A stretch of 64,000 nt of DNA from Phycisphaerales bacterium UBA5793. GTDB taxonomy: Bacteria; Planctomycetota; Phycisphaerae; Phycisphaerales; UBA5793. Of the stretch, positions 19,728-28,477 are shown piece after piece (within the stretch, counting starts at the first letter, position 1; each line of letters starts with the position of its first letter). A program made the translations under genes and the position numbers. Under the pieces are notes generated by a model. It was not told the DNA's origin, made no database searches, and worked only from the letters and a program-made list of their open reading frames with translations. The stretch lies in assembly GCA_002418285.1 (NCBI GenBank), contig DIDT01000005.1, forward strand, positions 1 to 64,000, written 5' to 3'.

Positions 19728-20188
19728 GGCTCACTTCCCTTCCGAGCAGGCTCATCCGGCACTCGATCAATCACCTTTCCATCCGGGTCGCGGAAGATCA
19801 GCGAGCCGACCCCATCCTTCTGGTACAACACCGATGAGCCCTGACTCTTCTCACCGTGGATTGCGAGTCCTCCCCCGCCATGCGCAAACTGTGCCGCGCC
19901 GACTCGAATGACATTCTGATCATCAAAGAGGTACAGTGCACTCTGCGATGGATCGTGAATGAGACAGGCGCGCGTGCGCCCTTCCGAGTCGTACAGGAAC
20001 AAACCCGCCGAACCATCGGCGTCGATTCCAATCTCCACGCGCACACACCCTTCCGCATCCACCATCTGGATGGACCGGGCCTGTACCACATCGCTTGTGC
20101 TGCGTTGCGATGCGCATGATACGCTGAGCGCGGCCAAGAACATCACGATCACGACACGACTACTAATCCGATTCAGTTGTCTTCTCAC
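19724..20188 (-). CDS. Predicted lipoprotein
   Basis: 154 residues with a lipoprotein signal (FLAALSVSC, lipobox Cys at about residue 25). The mature part has short repeated beta-strand units ending in lines such as LFLYDSEGRTRACL and LYLFDDQNVIRVG, resembling one small propeller or roll. The family is not recognised. It is the middle gene of a tight operon: its 5' end overlaps the TetR gene by 26 bp and its 3' end overlaps the WD40 gene by 4 bp. Confidence 0.7.
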   Translation of the reverse strand: MRRQLNRISSRVVIVMFLAALSVSCASQRSTSDVVQARSIQMVDAEGCVRVEIGIDADGSAGLFLYDSEGRTRACLIHDPSQSALYLFDDQNVIRVGAAQFAHGGGGLAIHGEKSQGSSVLYQKDGVGSLIFRDPDGKVIDRVPDEPARKGSEP

Positions 20189-20861
20189 TTGACTCTCCTT
20201 GTTTGGCGGTGAGTCCCGACCTCAAATGCTGATTTGGTCGACACCTGCCCACATCGGTTGTGCCTTCGCGCAACAGCCGCTCGATGTAATCGCGCAGCGA
20301 CGTTACAGCGGTGTCGTACGCGTCGAAGTTGCGATACGTCCGCGCGAGCATGACTGCTCCTTCCATCGTCACCAGCACGAACAGCGCCAGTTGCTTCGGG
20401 TCCGCATCATCGGGGAGGCGGCAGCGCGCATCAACGAAGCACTGCTCGACGGCGCCGAGCCAGTTGTTGAAGTTGGCCGCAAGCAGCGGGCGGATGTTGG
20501 GATTCGTTTCTGTGAGTTCAATGACGAGGTTGCCGATCGGGCAGCCGTGGCCGAACTCGGTCATGCGGAGCATCTGGCGGTATCCATCCAGCAGGCCGAA
20601 GATGCGCTCGATCGGGTCGTCAATGCGACTCCATATGGGATCCAGCACCTCGGGCTGAAGCAGCCGTAAGCGCGCCTCGAGCGTTGCGACAAGCAGATCT
20701 TCTTTGGTGGGAAAGAAGTGATACAGCGAGCCCGGCAGCATCTCCGCTTCGCGGGAAATCTGCGCAAGACCCGTGTTTCCATATCCTTGGAACACGAACA
20801 ACTCCATGGCAGCCTGGATGAGGCGCTCGCGCTTGGAGTTTGAGTCCGGTGTCTGATTCAT
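20163..20861 (-). CDS. TetR/AcrR-family transcriptional regulator
   Basis: 232 residues. The N-terminal HTH reads ERLIQAAMELFVFQGYGNTGLAQISREAE.. followed by LYHFFPTKEDLL, the classic TetR signature (residues about 12-57). The C-terminal ligand domain is all-helical and of normal length. It is the first gene of a three-gene leftward operon with the lipoprotein and WD40 genes. A 22-bp palindrome lies 12 bp upstream of its ATG, so autoregulation is likely. The inducer is unknown. Confidence 0.9.
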   Translation of the reverse strand: MNQTPDSNSKRERLIQAAMELFVFQGYGNTGLAQISREAEMLPGSLYHFFPTKEDLLVATLEARLRLLQPEVLDPIWSRIDDPIERIFGLLDGYRQMLRMTEFGHGCPIGNLVIELTETNPNIRPLLAANFNNWLGAVEQCFVDARCRLPDDADPKQLALFVLVTMEGAVMLARTYRNFDAYDTAVTSLRDYIERLLREGTTDVGRCRPNQHLRSGLTAKQGESSEKTTESD

Positions 20862-20873
20862 GCACGCGCCATA

Positions 20874-20895
20874 TTTGGTTGGTTGACCAACTAAA
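20874..20895. promoter_or_regulatory. Probable TetR operator
   Basis: A 22-bp near-palindrome with 18 of 22 matching positions; the core arms are GTTGGT and ACCAAC inside an A/T-rich frame. It starts 12 bp upstream of the TetR-type ATG on the minus strand, the usual position for an autoregulatory operator overlapping the promoter. Confidence 0.7.
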
Positions 20896-20964
20896 TTTAT
20901 GGACGCACGTTGGAGAAGTCAAACCCACGAACCCGCGGGAGCCCCGCCGCCGTAGCACGCGGAC

Positions 20965-20997
20965 CGAAATGTCGTTTTGCGACACGAAATGTCGCAA
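20965..20997 (+). repeat. Left-end transposase-binding repeats
   Basis: CGAAATGTCG occurs at 20965-20974 and again at 20985-20994, exactly 20 bp apart. Between and around them, TTGCGACA / TGTCGCAA form perfect 8-bp inverted arms around CGAAA (20977-20997). The same 13-bp word CGAAATGTCGCAA recurs inverted at the right end. These are the expected features of multiple MuA/TniA-type end sites. Confidence 0.65.
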
Positions 20998-21016
20998 GGC
21001 CCCAGCGCAGCAGACC

Positions 21017-21042
21017 GCCCCGGTGCCTTGCCGGGGCTTTTT
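21017..21042 (+). terminator. Intrinsic terminator just inside the left end
   Basis: A perfect 7-bp stem GCCCCGG / CCGGGGC with a 7-nt loop, followed by five T residues on the plus strand. It would stop rightward transcription entering the prophage from the host side and producing antisense to the tail genes. Confidence 0.75.
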
Positions 21043-21129
21043 CACAGGCCTGGCGGTCGGCCCTCAACAGGTTGTCGACGGGCATTCGAACGGCCGTTGG
21101 CGACCGGTCGAACACCCGCCATCTACGGC

Positions 21130-21429
21130 TCACGCATGCCTCTCGGCGTACGCATGAACGATCAGCGTGAACCATCCGGAGGTCATGCAGACCACAGCCG
21201 GCCACCAGAGCAGCAGGCCGTGGTGAACCTCACCAACCCCCGCGATCAGCACCAGGCACAAGCCCGTCCAGCACGACGTGCAGAACGGACACGCGAGCAG
21301 CCCTCCGATTCCCGTCCCTTCGACCCGTCGGCGCAGCCAGGCGAAGGCGTGCGATCGACAGAGCAGCACCACCAGCGTTGCGTTGCCGGCCGCGAGCAGG
21401 ACGACGACGATGAGCAGATCAGGCATCAA
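21130..21429 (-). CDS. Small membrane protein, last gene of the late operon
   Basis: 99 residues with an N-terminal hydrophobic segment (DLLIVVVLLAAGNATLVVLL), a CPFCTSCWTG motif followed by a second hydrophobic stretch, and a third near the C-terminus. The CPFC..CW pattern resembles DUF1360-type membrane proteins. Its start overlaps the cysteine-rich gene by 11 bp. A holin-like or membrane-anchoring role is possible but not shown. Confidence 0.6.
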   Translation of the reverse strand: MMPDLLIVVVLLAAGNATLVVLLCRSHAFAWLRRRVEGTGIGGLLACPFCTSCWTGLCLVLIAGVGEVHHGLLLWWPAVVCMTSGWFTLIVHAYAERHA

Positions 21430-22051
21430 AGCAGCACCCCTTCTTCTTCACTTCGCCCGCGCTGGCGAACATCGGCGCTGCGCCGCCTTCCATCATCGCA
21501 AAGCCGCCACCGGTCTCTTCCCGGCATTGGCACGTTTCGCACTCGCCCTCCGTGGTGAATGCCAGCGTGCCCTCCCACGAATACAGTGCGGCGCCCTCGC
21601 ACCATTCCTCATACACCACGTCCCACGCGACGTCGGCGCCGCCGCACGCGTTCCCTGAGACCTCCATCGTGGCGGCGAAGTCGGCCTGGCAGCATTCATC
21701 GCCGCCGGGCGACGTGCAGCCGGCGTTGAAGCCGACCGTCTCGGTCGTGATGGGAATCGGGTTGTAGACGTACTTGTCCAGCGAGGCGCAGTACACGCAT
21801 GGAGACCAGCAGTAGGTGAACGTGCCGGAGACCGGGGTGGTGAACGGCGGGTTGCCGCGCGTGCCGCTGTATGAGAATGCACCGGAGATCTGACCGGGCG
21901 GGCAATCACAATCCCCTGGGCCGAGGTAGGTGATCGTCAGTTCGTAGTCCACGGCTGATCCGATCGTGGCCTTGCTGTACTGTTCGAACGATGCGATCGA
22001 GCAGCAGGCAGCGCACTTGCAGCATCGGGATTGCCGGATGAGCAGCGACAT
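21419..22051 (-). CDS. Cysteine-rich phage protein of unknown function
   Basis: 210 residues from ATG 22051, which overlaps the preceding stop codon. It has 20 cysteines in clusters: CCKCAACC near the N-terminus, CDC, CWSPCVYC, ECC, CETCQC and a terminal GCC. The middle is beta-rich and Thr-rich. A receptor-binding or disulfide-knotted tail-tip protein would fit its place after the tail hub gene; zinc binding is an alternative. No family is recognised. Confidence 0.65.
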   Translation of the reverse strand: MSLLIRQSRCCKCAACCSIASFEQYSKATIGSAVDYELTITYLGPGDCDCPPGQISGAFSYSGTRGNPPFTTPVSGTFTYCWSPCVYCASLDKYVYNPIPITTETVGFNAGCTSPGGDECCQADFAATMEVSGNACGGADVAWDVVYEEWCEGAALYSWEGTLAFTTEGECETCQCREETGGGFAMMEGGAAPMFASAGEVKKKGCCFDA

Positions 22052-24330
22052 CAGGCGCTCTCCTCGTACACGCCGTTGGCCCACTGGAACCAGTATTCAT
22101 AGGTGACCGTGCCGTCTGCCTTGAAGATGTCCACCACCATCATCTCGACGATCACGTCATCCGGAACTGGCCGCAGATCCATCGCGCATGCGCCGCTGTT
22201 GGCCGTGTCGTCGAGTTCATCGTTCGTGATGCCGATGCCAAGGTAGTTGGCGCCGGTCGCATCGTTGATCAGCTCAAAGAGGTTGCGGGCCGTGCCCGTG
22301 ATCGCGTTCGTGGGTGCTGTCCAGGCAGACGCGCCGTAACCAGTGTTGAGCTTGTAGACCTCAGTGAAGCTGTATGTCCACTTGTTTGCTGTCGGCCCCG
22401 TGCTGCCGGTGATCTGGGCGAAGAAGCGGCGCTTAACAATGCCTCCACCAATGTGGGCGGTGGGCACATGGTTGGCGGCAATGCGCGTGGCATCACGCGC
22501 GCCCGTCGACGGGCCGAGCGAGCCGCCCGCCGTCGAAGCACTGCGCGCGAGCCCAGCGCCGGTTCCGCCGGCCGGAGATCCGACGCGGCCGCCGTGCGTC
22601 GATCGACTGTCGATGAGACGGCCGAGGTAATCGGCTGTGATCGGCTGATGCCGGCCGAGATGCACCGTCGTCATCAGGCTGTTGGCGTCCCAGAGCACCA
22701 GCGTCGTGCTGTGATCCGGATCGACGTTGTGCAGGCCGGGGTACTCCTGCACTTCGAATTTGGCCTGCTGCGCCGTGATGAGCGCCTTGGCGTAGCCGAG
22801 CGCCAGCGCCTCGATTTCCGTGTCGTTGTCGACGTCGATGGCGGTCGACGGATGGGCCTGCTCGATGTAGTTGAGCTGAAGGTCGGGGAAGCGATAGACG
22901 GGCACACCCTCGGCCAGTGCGTCGCCAACCGGATCACCTGCGGTGATCTTCACCACGGCCTCGCTGCCCTCATCCCACTCGTACGCGGCCATGAAGTAGT
23001 CGGTCTCATCGCCGGCGTTGGGATGATGGCCAAAGGTGATCGACAGCTGCGCGCCGGTCAATTCCTGAGCATCCTGTTCGGGCGCCTGTGATCGCGTGAT
23101 GTTCAATCGCACCTGCGGCCGGTCGAAGATGAACACGTCCCGATCGAGATCGACGCGTACGCCCTCCACCGGCACCGGTGTTGACGGGTTGATCCACGTG
23201 GTGTGCTTGTCCTGGAAACTGGCGTTGCTCAGGGCGAGCACGCCGAGCGGTTCGCCCCTCGGTGCCGCCGTCGCGAAGTTCTGGTCCACCAATCGCTCAA
23301 CGAGTGTCCAGTCCTCGGCCAGATCATCATCGTGCAGGCGCACCATGCGATACACGCACGACTCCGCGAGGCGCTTGTAGTCATCGGCGACATCGGCGAA
23401 CTTGTTCCGAAACACCTGGATCGGGGTCTTGCCGCTGGGCCACCACGAAAGATCAGTGAGCGCCTGCACGCTCCCATCGAGTTCGACGCCGACCCATTGA
23501 AGTGGGCTGGGCGGCTCGTAGGGCGTGGCCTGGTAGAGTGTGCGCACGCGCTGGATCAGGTGGCGCGTCGGGCAGGAAGCGATGATGCACTTGCCCTCGT
23601 GATCCGGAGGAACGATCGAGTGCGAGCCGCCGGGGAGCTTGCCGACTTCGGGAATGTAGGGACTGTCCGGCGTGTCCGGCGGATCTTTGAGTGCGTGAAT
23701 CGAATACGTGCCGTTCTGGTTGTAGCAGAAGGCGCAGCGGGTCCACTCGAGCAGGCGCTGGAGCTGTGTCGGCGCATGCGCCCCGCGCCACACCAGTTCG
23801 GCGGGCGGCTCGATCGCATCCATCTTGGTGATGACCGCCGAACTCAGCGCCCCCTCGCGATGGGTGAGGGGCAATGCGGCCAGGCACAGTTCGACCAGCT
23901 CGTGATTCTCCAGCCGCAATCCGGCGTTGATCGAACCGTCGGGCAGCGTCGGATTGAGCACGCCCTGCGTGAGCAGTCCGCCGCGATCGTTCTGAAGACG
24001 CCAGCGGCCGTCCTCCAGAATAACATCCCATTCAACCGCGCGGTTCGTTGGATTGTCGCTCGTGGTCCCGTGGTTGACTTCAGTGACGTCGATCAACCGC
24101 CAGTCAGAGACCTGCACGTTGCGCGCATCGGTCCCGAGCAGCAGCGAGAATGTCACGCCATGCAGCTCCGCGGGGAGCAAGGAACGCTCACGCTCGCAGA
24201 TGCGCACCGTGACCTGGTTGGGCCAGATGCCGATGCCGCGCTGAACGAAGCCCATCACACGGATTCCGGCCGCGTAGTTCTGGCCATCGACGGTGCATCG
24301 CAATTGCTGCATCTGTCGCGGCGAACTCAT
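22051..24330 (-). CDS. Tail tip/hub-like structural protein
   Basis: 759 residues from ATG 24330, chosen because it overlaps the preceding stop by 4 bp. The N-terminal part (LRCTVDGQNYAAGIRVMGF...) and the central segment are compatible with a baseplate-hub or tail-tip fold, but no motif is decisive. A Gly/Ser/Ala-rich linker (GGRVGSPAGGTGAGLARS) separates the last about 150 residues, which may be a host-facing domain. The assignment rests mainly on size and position downstream of the tape measure. Confidence 0.55.
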   Translation of the reverse strand: MSSPRQMQQLRCTVDGQNYAAGIRVMGFVQRGIGIWPNQVTVRICERERSLLPAELHGVTFSLLLGTDARNVQVSDWRLIDVTEVNHGTTSDNPTNRAVEWDVILEDGRWRLQNDRGGLLTQGVLNPTLPDGSINAGLRLENHELVELCLAALPLTHREGALSSAVITKMDAIEPPAELVWRGAHAPTQLQRLLEWTRCAFCYNQNGTYSIHALKDPPDTPDSPYIPEVGKLPGGSHSIVPPDHEGKCIIASCPTRHLIQRVRTLYQATPYEPPSPLQWVGVELDGSVQALTDLSWWPSGKTPIQVFRNKFADVADDYKRLAESCVYRMVRLHDDDLAEDWTLVERLVDQNFATAAPRGEPLGVLALSNASFQDKHTTWINPSTPVPVEGVRVDLDRDVFIFDRPQVRLNITRSQAPEQDAQELTGAQLSITFGHHPNAGDETDYFMAAYEWDEGSEAVVKITAGDPVGDALAEGVPVYRFPDLQLNYIEQAHPSTAIDVDNDTEIEALALGYAKALITAQQAKFEVQEYPGLHNVDPDHSTTLVLWDANSLMTTVHLGRHQPITADYLGRLIDSRSTHGGRVGSPAGGTGAGLARSASTAGGSLGPSTGARDATRIAANHVPTAHIGGGIVKRRFFAQITGSTGPTANKWTYSFTEVYKLNTGYGASAWTAPTNAITGTARNLFELINDATGANYLGIGITNDELDDTANSGACAMDLRPVPDDVIVEMMVVDIFKADGTVTYEYWFQWANGVYEESA

Positions 24331-25802
24331 GTAAGCACCGCCGATCGGTCGCGCGGTGTTGGGGCGAGCGTGCCGGGCGGGCAGACGAACGTCATGGACC
24401 ACGCGGTCTCCAGCTCATGATCACTGATGCGGTTGCGGACCTCGTCCGTCTGGCTCGACTGGTAGGCGGCGATCGACGCCGGTGCGGCCGGCATGTCATA
24501 AAAAGCCCCGCCGACCGTTACAAGCCGACCGCTGATGATGATGACCACGGGCTGGGGCGCGCCAAAGTAGATGAATGGATCGCGATCCGGGTAAACCGAC
24601 ACGAGCCGAGCTCGATTGCCTCCGGATCGACGCACCGTCTCCTGCCAGAAGACAATCCCGCTGGCCGGCGTGGGCGGGTCGGTAGTGGGATCGGCGTCGT
24701 CGCTGGCCAGCGCGATGAAGCGGAAGGAGTACCGCTTGTCCTTGTAGCGGTCCTGGCGGATCTCCTCGGACATGATGGTCCCGATTGCGGCCAGTGCGGT
24801 GCGTACGGCGGCGATCTCATCTACGGCGTTGTCGCCAATGAAGAACCCTCGCCGCTCCAGCAGGACGCGCTGCTGTGAATCGACACTGCGGCTCTCTTCG
24901 AGCTGCGCGTTTTCAATGCCCGGAATGGTCGACCAGGATGCGCGCGTGTCCGTGACGCTGTAGGTGCCGTCGCGGTCATCGTCGCTGTTGGCCACGGTGA
25001 AATCCCGCGCGTAGCCGGAAGTGGCGGCAGGCAGGTTCGCCTCGATGAAGGCGCGGGCGCTCTGCCCTTCCACCATGCGCACGGTGCCGCTGTAGGCGAT
25101 CGTCTCCAGGACGCCGCTCTTGGTCGTCGTTGTCTTCGTGTACTTGTGGTCGCGCACGTTGGCATCGAAGTTGCGCCGCTGGGTCTGCGCATCGCGCACG
25201 GTGTATGTTGCTTCGCTATCAGTGTCGTCGGTCGTAATGTCGACGGTGCGGTCGTAACCAGCCGGCTGGGCTGTGAGGTTGGCGTTGATCCACGCCGCAG
25301 CCGATTGCGCAACCGTCGTCGTGACGCGGCCCGTGCGCACGATGTTGATCGTGTCGGCCTCATCATCGACGGTCGAGAGTTCGCTGTAGAGGTGATCGAT
25401 GAGGCCGCCGGCGGTGGAGACGGGCACGAGGCATTCGACCGTGACGGTGATGGTCTCGAAGAACTTGGATTGCTGGTTGCCGTTCATATCGAAGCGGATC
25501 GTCGGCCCGAAGTGGCAGTCGGCCGCATCATGCTGATGGACGATGCTCCCGGCGCGGTAGAGCTTGAAGTTCGACCCGCTCGTCATGAGGCTCGTTCGGG
25601 CGGCATCGAGCTGGGTTTTGAGGTTCGCGAGATCGGTGCCCTCGAGCTCGGTGTTGATGGTGTAGGTGTAGCGGCGGAAGACATCATGGCCCGGTCCCGT
25701 GCGTTCGAGGGCTGAATCGCATCTGTAGCTTTCGACCTTGTGCGTGACGCCGCCGAAGGTGAACTTCATCACGGATTGGAGTTGCGCCTGCGTGACGGTC
25801 AT
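24327..25802 (-). CDS. Tail protein with internal duplication
   Basis: 491 residues. The first about 150 residues resemble a tail-tube-like domain (MKFTFGGVTHKVESYRCD.. ELEGTDLANLKTQL). Two copies of a unit of about 50 residues follow: one around GRVTTTVAQSAAAWINANL and one around GTVRMVEGQSARAFIEANL, each ending in TYxVxD. Position after the tape measure suggests a distal tail or tail-tip component. Four-base overlaps join it to both neighbours. Confidence 0.6.
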   Translation of the reverse strand: MTVTQAQLQSVMKFTFGGVTHKVESYRCDSALERTGPGHDVFRRYTYTINTELEGTDLANLKTQLDAARTSLMTSGSNFKLYRAGSIVHQHDAADCHFGPTIRFDMNGNQQSKFFETITVTVECLVPVSTAGGLIDHLYSELSTVDDEADTINIVRTGRVTTTVAQSAAAWINANLTAQPAGYDRTVDITTDDTDSEATYTVRDAQTQRRNFDANVRDHKYTKTTTTKSGVLETIAYSGTVRMVEGQSARAFIEANLPAATSGYARDFTVANSDDDRDGTYSVTDTRASWSTIPGIENAQLEESRSVDSQQRVLLERRGFFIGDNAVDEIAAVRTALAAIGTIMSEEIRQDRYKDKRYSFRFIALASDDADPTTDPPTPASGIVFWQETVRRSGGNRARLVSVYPDRDPFIYFGAPQPVVIIISGRLVTVGGAFYDMPAAPASIAAYQSSQTDEVRNRISDHELETAWSMTFVCPPGTLAPTPRDRSAVLT

Positions 25803-26944
25803 CGGCGAGCCCTCAGTGCGCGCATATGTTCCTGCCTCGCATGCAGCGCTCGCAGCTCATCATTGATCTCAGTCAGGTCGTGTGGGCGGGCGGCGCGCCG
25901 TGCGCCCTCGAGGGTGCCGCCCTGCTCGCGGATCCACTGATCCCACGTCGCATCAGTGAACCCAATGCCAAGCATGGTGGGGCGTGACGCCTCGACGCGA
26001 GTAGACGAGGACAGTGTGTTCCACTTCTGCGATACCTTGTCGATCTCGTCCTGAGTGTCGTCCAGCTTCTCCGCGAGGATGCCGAGCCCCTCAAGGGAGT
26101 CAGCCAGCCAAGTACCTATGGCCGCACCAGCCCGCTGCGCCGCCGGTTCGAGTTTGCGCAGGCTGTCTGCCAGTCCATCGACCGCCGCCTGGCTGCCGGC
26201 GAACTCGTCCAGGAAGGAACTGATGAACCGCGTGGACAGACTCTTCTTGGCACCATCGATGGCAAAGTTCAGGTCGCCCAGGGCGCTGGCCAGCTCGTTG
26301 CTCGCGCGGGCGTCTTCGTCTCCCACAACCTGGCCATAGCGCGAGGCCTTCTCGATGAAGTCTTCGATGACGTCGCCGCCGCGACCGACGATGTCAAGCA
26401 CCTTCTCGGCGCCACGGCCGAAGAGGTCGTTGGCGATGCTGACCTTGGCCTGCTGACTCCCCAGCCGCGCAAGTCCATCACTCGCCTCGCGGAAAATCTC
26501 ATCGTTGCTCTTCACCCTGCCGGTTACATCAGTGACGGACACGCCGAGGCGGGCAAACGTCTTGATCGCGGTCTCGTTGCCGGTGGCCGCATCATCGATG
26601 AGCTTGCTCATGATGACGAAGTGCTTTTCGAGCTCCTGCGCCGAGAGACCCATGTCTCGATAGGCCATCTGGAGGCCGGAGATCGTGCGTGTGCTGATGC
26701 CGACGCGCTCGGCGGTGCGGAGGTACTCCTGATTCAGGAAGGCCGTCTCGCGTACGGCGGCGACCGTGGCGCCGGCCACGTTCTTGAGGATCTGAATCGA
26801 TCCGAGCAGCGGGTTGTTAATGAAGTTCGTGACCGTGTGTCCGAAAACTTCATTGGCAACCTGGGCGTCGAGCAGGCCCTTGGTGTAGCCGCCCGTATCG
26901 ATGCCCAGCACCGCGCGAATTGATCCAAGGCTGAAGGCGCTCAT
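25799..26944 (-). CDS. Tape measure protein
   Basis: 381 residues, predicted mostly helical. TRTISGLQMAYRDMGLSAQELE, the long central helices and the hydrophobic stretch ILKNVAGATVAAVRETAF fit tape measure proteins. It follows the tail tube and the gene in the usual chaperone position. At roughly 1.5 A per residue, 381 residues would give a short flexible tail of about 55-60 nm. No contractile sheath gene is present, so the morphology should be siphovirus-like. Confidence 0.7.
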   Translation of the reverse strand: MSAFSLGSIRAVLGIDTGGYTKGLLDAQVANEVFGHTVTNFINNPLLGSIQILKNVAGATVAAVRETAFLNQEYLRTAERVGISTRTISGLQMAYRDMGLSAQELEKHFVIMSKLIDDAATGNETAIKTFARLGVSVTDVTGRVKSNDEIFREASDGLARLGSQQAKVSIANDLFGRGAEKVLDIVGRGGDVIEDFIEKASRYGQVVGDEDARASNELASALGDLNFAIDGAKKSLSTRFISSFLDEFAGSQAAVDGLADSLRKLEPAAQRAGAAIGTWLADSLEGLGILAEKLDDTQDEIDKVSQKWNTLSSSTRVEASRPTMLGIGFTDATWDQWIREQGGTLEGARRAARPHDLTEINDELRALHARQEHMRALRARR

Positions 26945-27450
26945 GATGCGTCGGCGGCGACGGCTCCCTTCTGCGGTTCAACGGGGGTCGGGGCGCTTGG
27001 CGCACCGATGGTTCGTCCGGGAGGGAGGCTCGCCGCCAATTGCGCGCGTGCCTTCGTCACGCCATCATCCTCGGCGATGAGTGAGAACGACCCGTCGAGG
27101 TAGGGCGTCAGATCTTCGCCGCGATGCTTGGCCGCCAGCGTGAGGTACTGGAGCAGGATGATCTTCGCGTCGTTGGCACTGATCGGTTCGTGCTGCAACT
27201 CGTTCCGCTTGATGAGATCCCAGTTTGCGACCTTCGGATGGTCGAACAGCGCGTCGAGCATACTGAGCGCGAGTTTCTTCACCGCCGCCCGAAGTGACTT
27301 CTCATCGTGATGGTCCGCTCGTCTGACACGACGATCGAAGACGCTCATGTCGGCGCGGTCAGGATGAGCTGCCTCACAGATCCACCCGCGAATGCGGACC
27401 GCATAGAGGAATCCGGCGCTGCCATCGAGGTCGACGAGTACGGGTTGCAT
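26941..27450 (-). CDS. Probable tail assembly chaperone
   Basis: 169 residues, located between the tail tube and tape measure genes where tail assembly chaperones normally lie. It contains an acidic and helical central region (LRAAVKKLALSMLDALFDHP) and a Pro/Ala-rich tail. No frameshift site was identified. The function is inferred from position only. Confidence 0.5.
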   Translation of the reverse strand: MQPVLVDLDGSAGFLYAVRIRGWICEAAHPDRADMSVFDRRVRRADHHDEKSLRAAVKKLALSMLDALFDHPKVANWDLIKRNELQHEPISANDAKIILLQYLTLAAKHRGEDLTPYLDGSFSLIAEDDGVTKARAQLAASLPPGRTIGAPSAPTPVEPQKGAVAADAS

Positions 27451-27510
27451 GCGTGAGGTCTCCAGTTCGACAGGCCATCAACGACTGTTCGACGCGGTGT
27501 CGAAGGCCGG

Positions 27511-28029
27511 TTACGGAACGTAATTGAGGACACCGAGATCCACCGTCGGCAGCTGTGTGGCGTCAGGCAGGGTGATGAACTCGATGCGGTGGACGTGATC
27601 GCCCTTGCCGTTGAGTACCATGCTCGGGCCGCGATCGAACACCAGCGCCTCGAAAATCATGTCGCGGGTCGTGTCGGCGCTCAGCCCGCGCGGATGGATG
27701 CGCAGGCGCTTGGTCGGCACCGATCCGCCCAGCGTGCCCAGGTGCAGATCGATGACGCCGGCGTTGTCGGTGTTGCCGCTCAGCCACCAGTCCTTGAAGT
27801 ACGTCGCCTGGCCGACTTCCTTGAAGTCGATCGCCACGCGGTAGATCTGCGAGTCGAGGCGGCGATCAAGGATCTGCCCGGCCGTCTGGCTCGCCTTCAC
27901 ATCCATGAAGGTGCGCTCGATGCTGATGCTCACATCGCCGGTGAAACCGAGGTCGGTGCCGGCCCCGGCGCCTTCGAAGAGCTGCGCGGCCTGTCCGTCC
28001 CAGATCATGGTCTTGTCGTACTGCGCCAT
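27511..28029 (-). CDS. Major tail tube protein
   Basis: 172 residues, beta-rich, beginning MAQYDKTMIWDGQAAQLFEG. Segments such as DVSISIERTFMDVKASQTAG and YRVAIDFKEVG fit the sandwich fold of siphovirus tube proteins. Order (head-tail connectors, then this gene, then chaperone, then tape measure) supports the call. It should be one of the most abundant virion proteins. Confidence 0.7.
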   Translation of the reverse strand: MAQYDKTMIWDGQAAQLFEGAGAGTDLGFTGDVSISIERTFMDVKASQTAGQILDRRLDSQIYRVAIDFKEVGQATYFKDWWLSGNTDNAGVIDLHLGTLGGSVPTKRLRIHPRGLSADTTRDMIFEALVFDRGPSMVLNGKGDHVHRIEFITLPDATQLPTVDLGVLNYVP

Positions 28030-28039
28030 TGCGATTCTC

Positions 28040-28477
28040 CTACGCGAGCGTGCCCGCGGTGATGTTCATGTTCATCGTGAAGAGGAAGCGGCCGGACCCG
28101 TCGGTGCCGATGCCCTGCGGCGCCGCGATGTCCAGTTCGAGCGCGAGCCAGTTGTCCCCGAGACTCACGCGGCGCAGCGGCAGACCGTGCGCGTCGGTGA
28201 AGGCGTTGTAGATCGACCACGCGGCGTCGAGGCCGTTGCCCTGGTCGGCGGCGCGGACCATCACCTGCACGCTGAGTCGATCGATGGGATCGTGCAGTTT
28301 CGCCTGGCCGCCGGCCATGCGCACAACGGCGTCCATCGTCCAGCCTGGATGCGTATCGAACAGGTGCACGATGTAGAGCGTGCGACTCTGACCCTGTTGC
28401 GGAACGAACACAAACGACGTCGCCGCCGCGATGACCTTGGCCAGTTCAGTGAGCAGATCGGTGAGCGTCGCGTTCAT
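28040..28477 (-). CDS. Tail terminator-like protein
   Basis: 145 residues. The fold pattern, helix then DRLSVQVMVRAADQGNGLDAAW then beta strands (WLALELDIAAPQG), matches tail terminator/minor tail proteins of the lambda gpU group. It lies immediately before the tail tube gene and overlaps the gp10-like gene by 4 bp. Confidence 0.6.
   Translation of the reverse strand: MNATLTDLLTELAKVIAAATSFVFVPQQGQSRTLYIVHLFDTHPGWTMDAVVRMAGGQAKLHDPIDRLSVQVMVRAADQGNGLDAAWSIYNAFTDAHGLPLRRVSLGDNWLALELDIAAPQGIGTDGSGRFLFTMNMNITAGTLA

Noticed and set aside
22453..24420. Long plus-strand ORFs opposite the tail genes
   Set aside because: High-GC antisense frames; the minus-strand products have normal composition, coupled starts and phage gene order.
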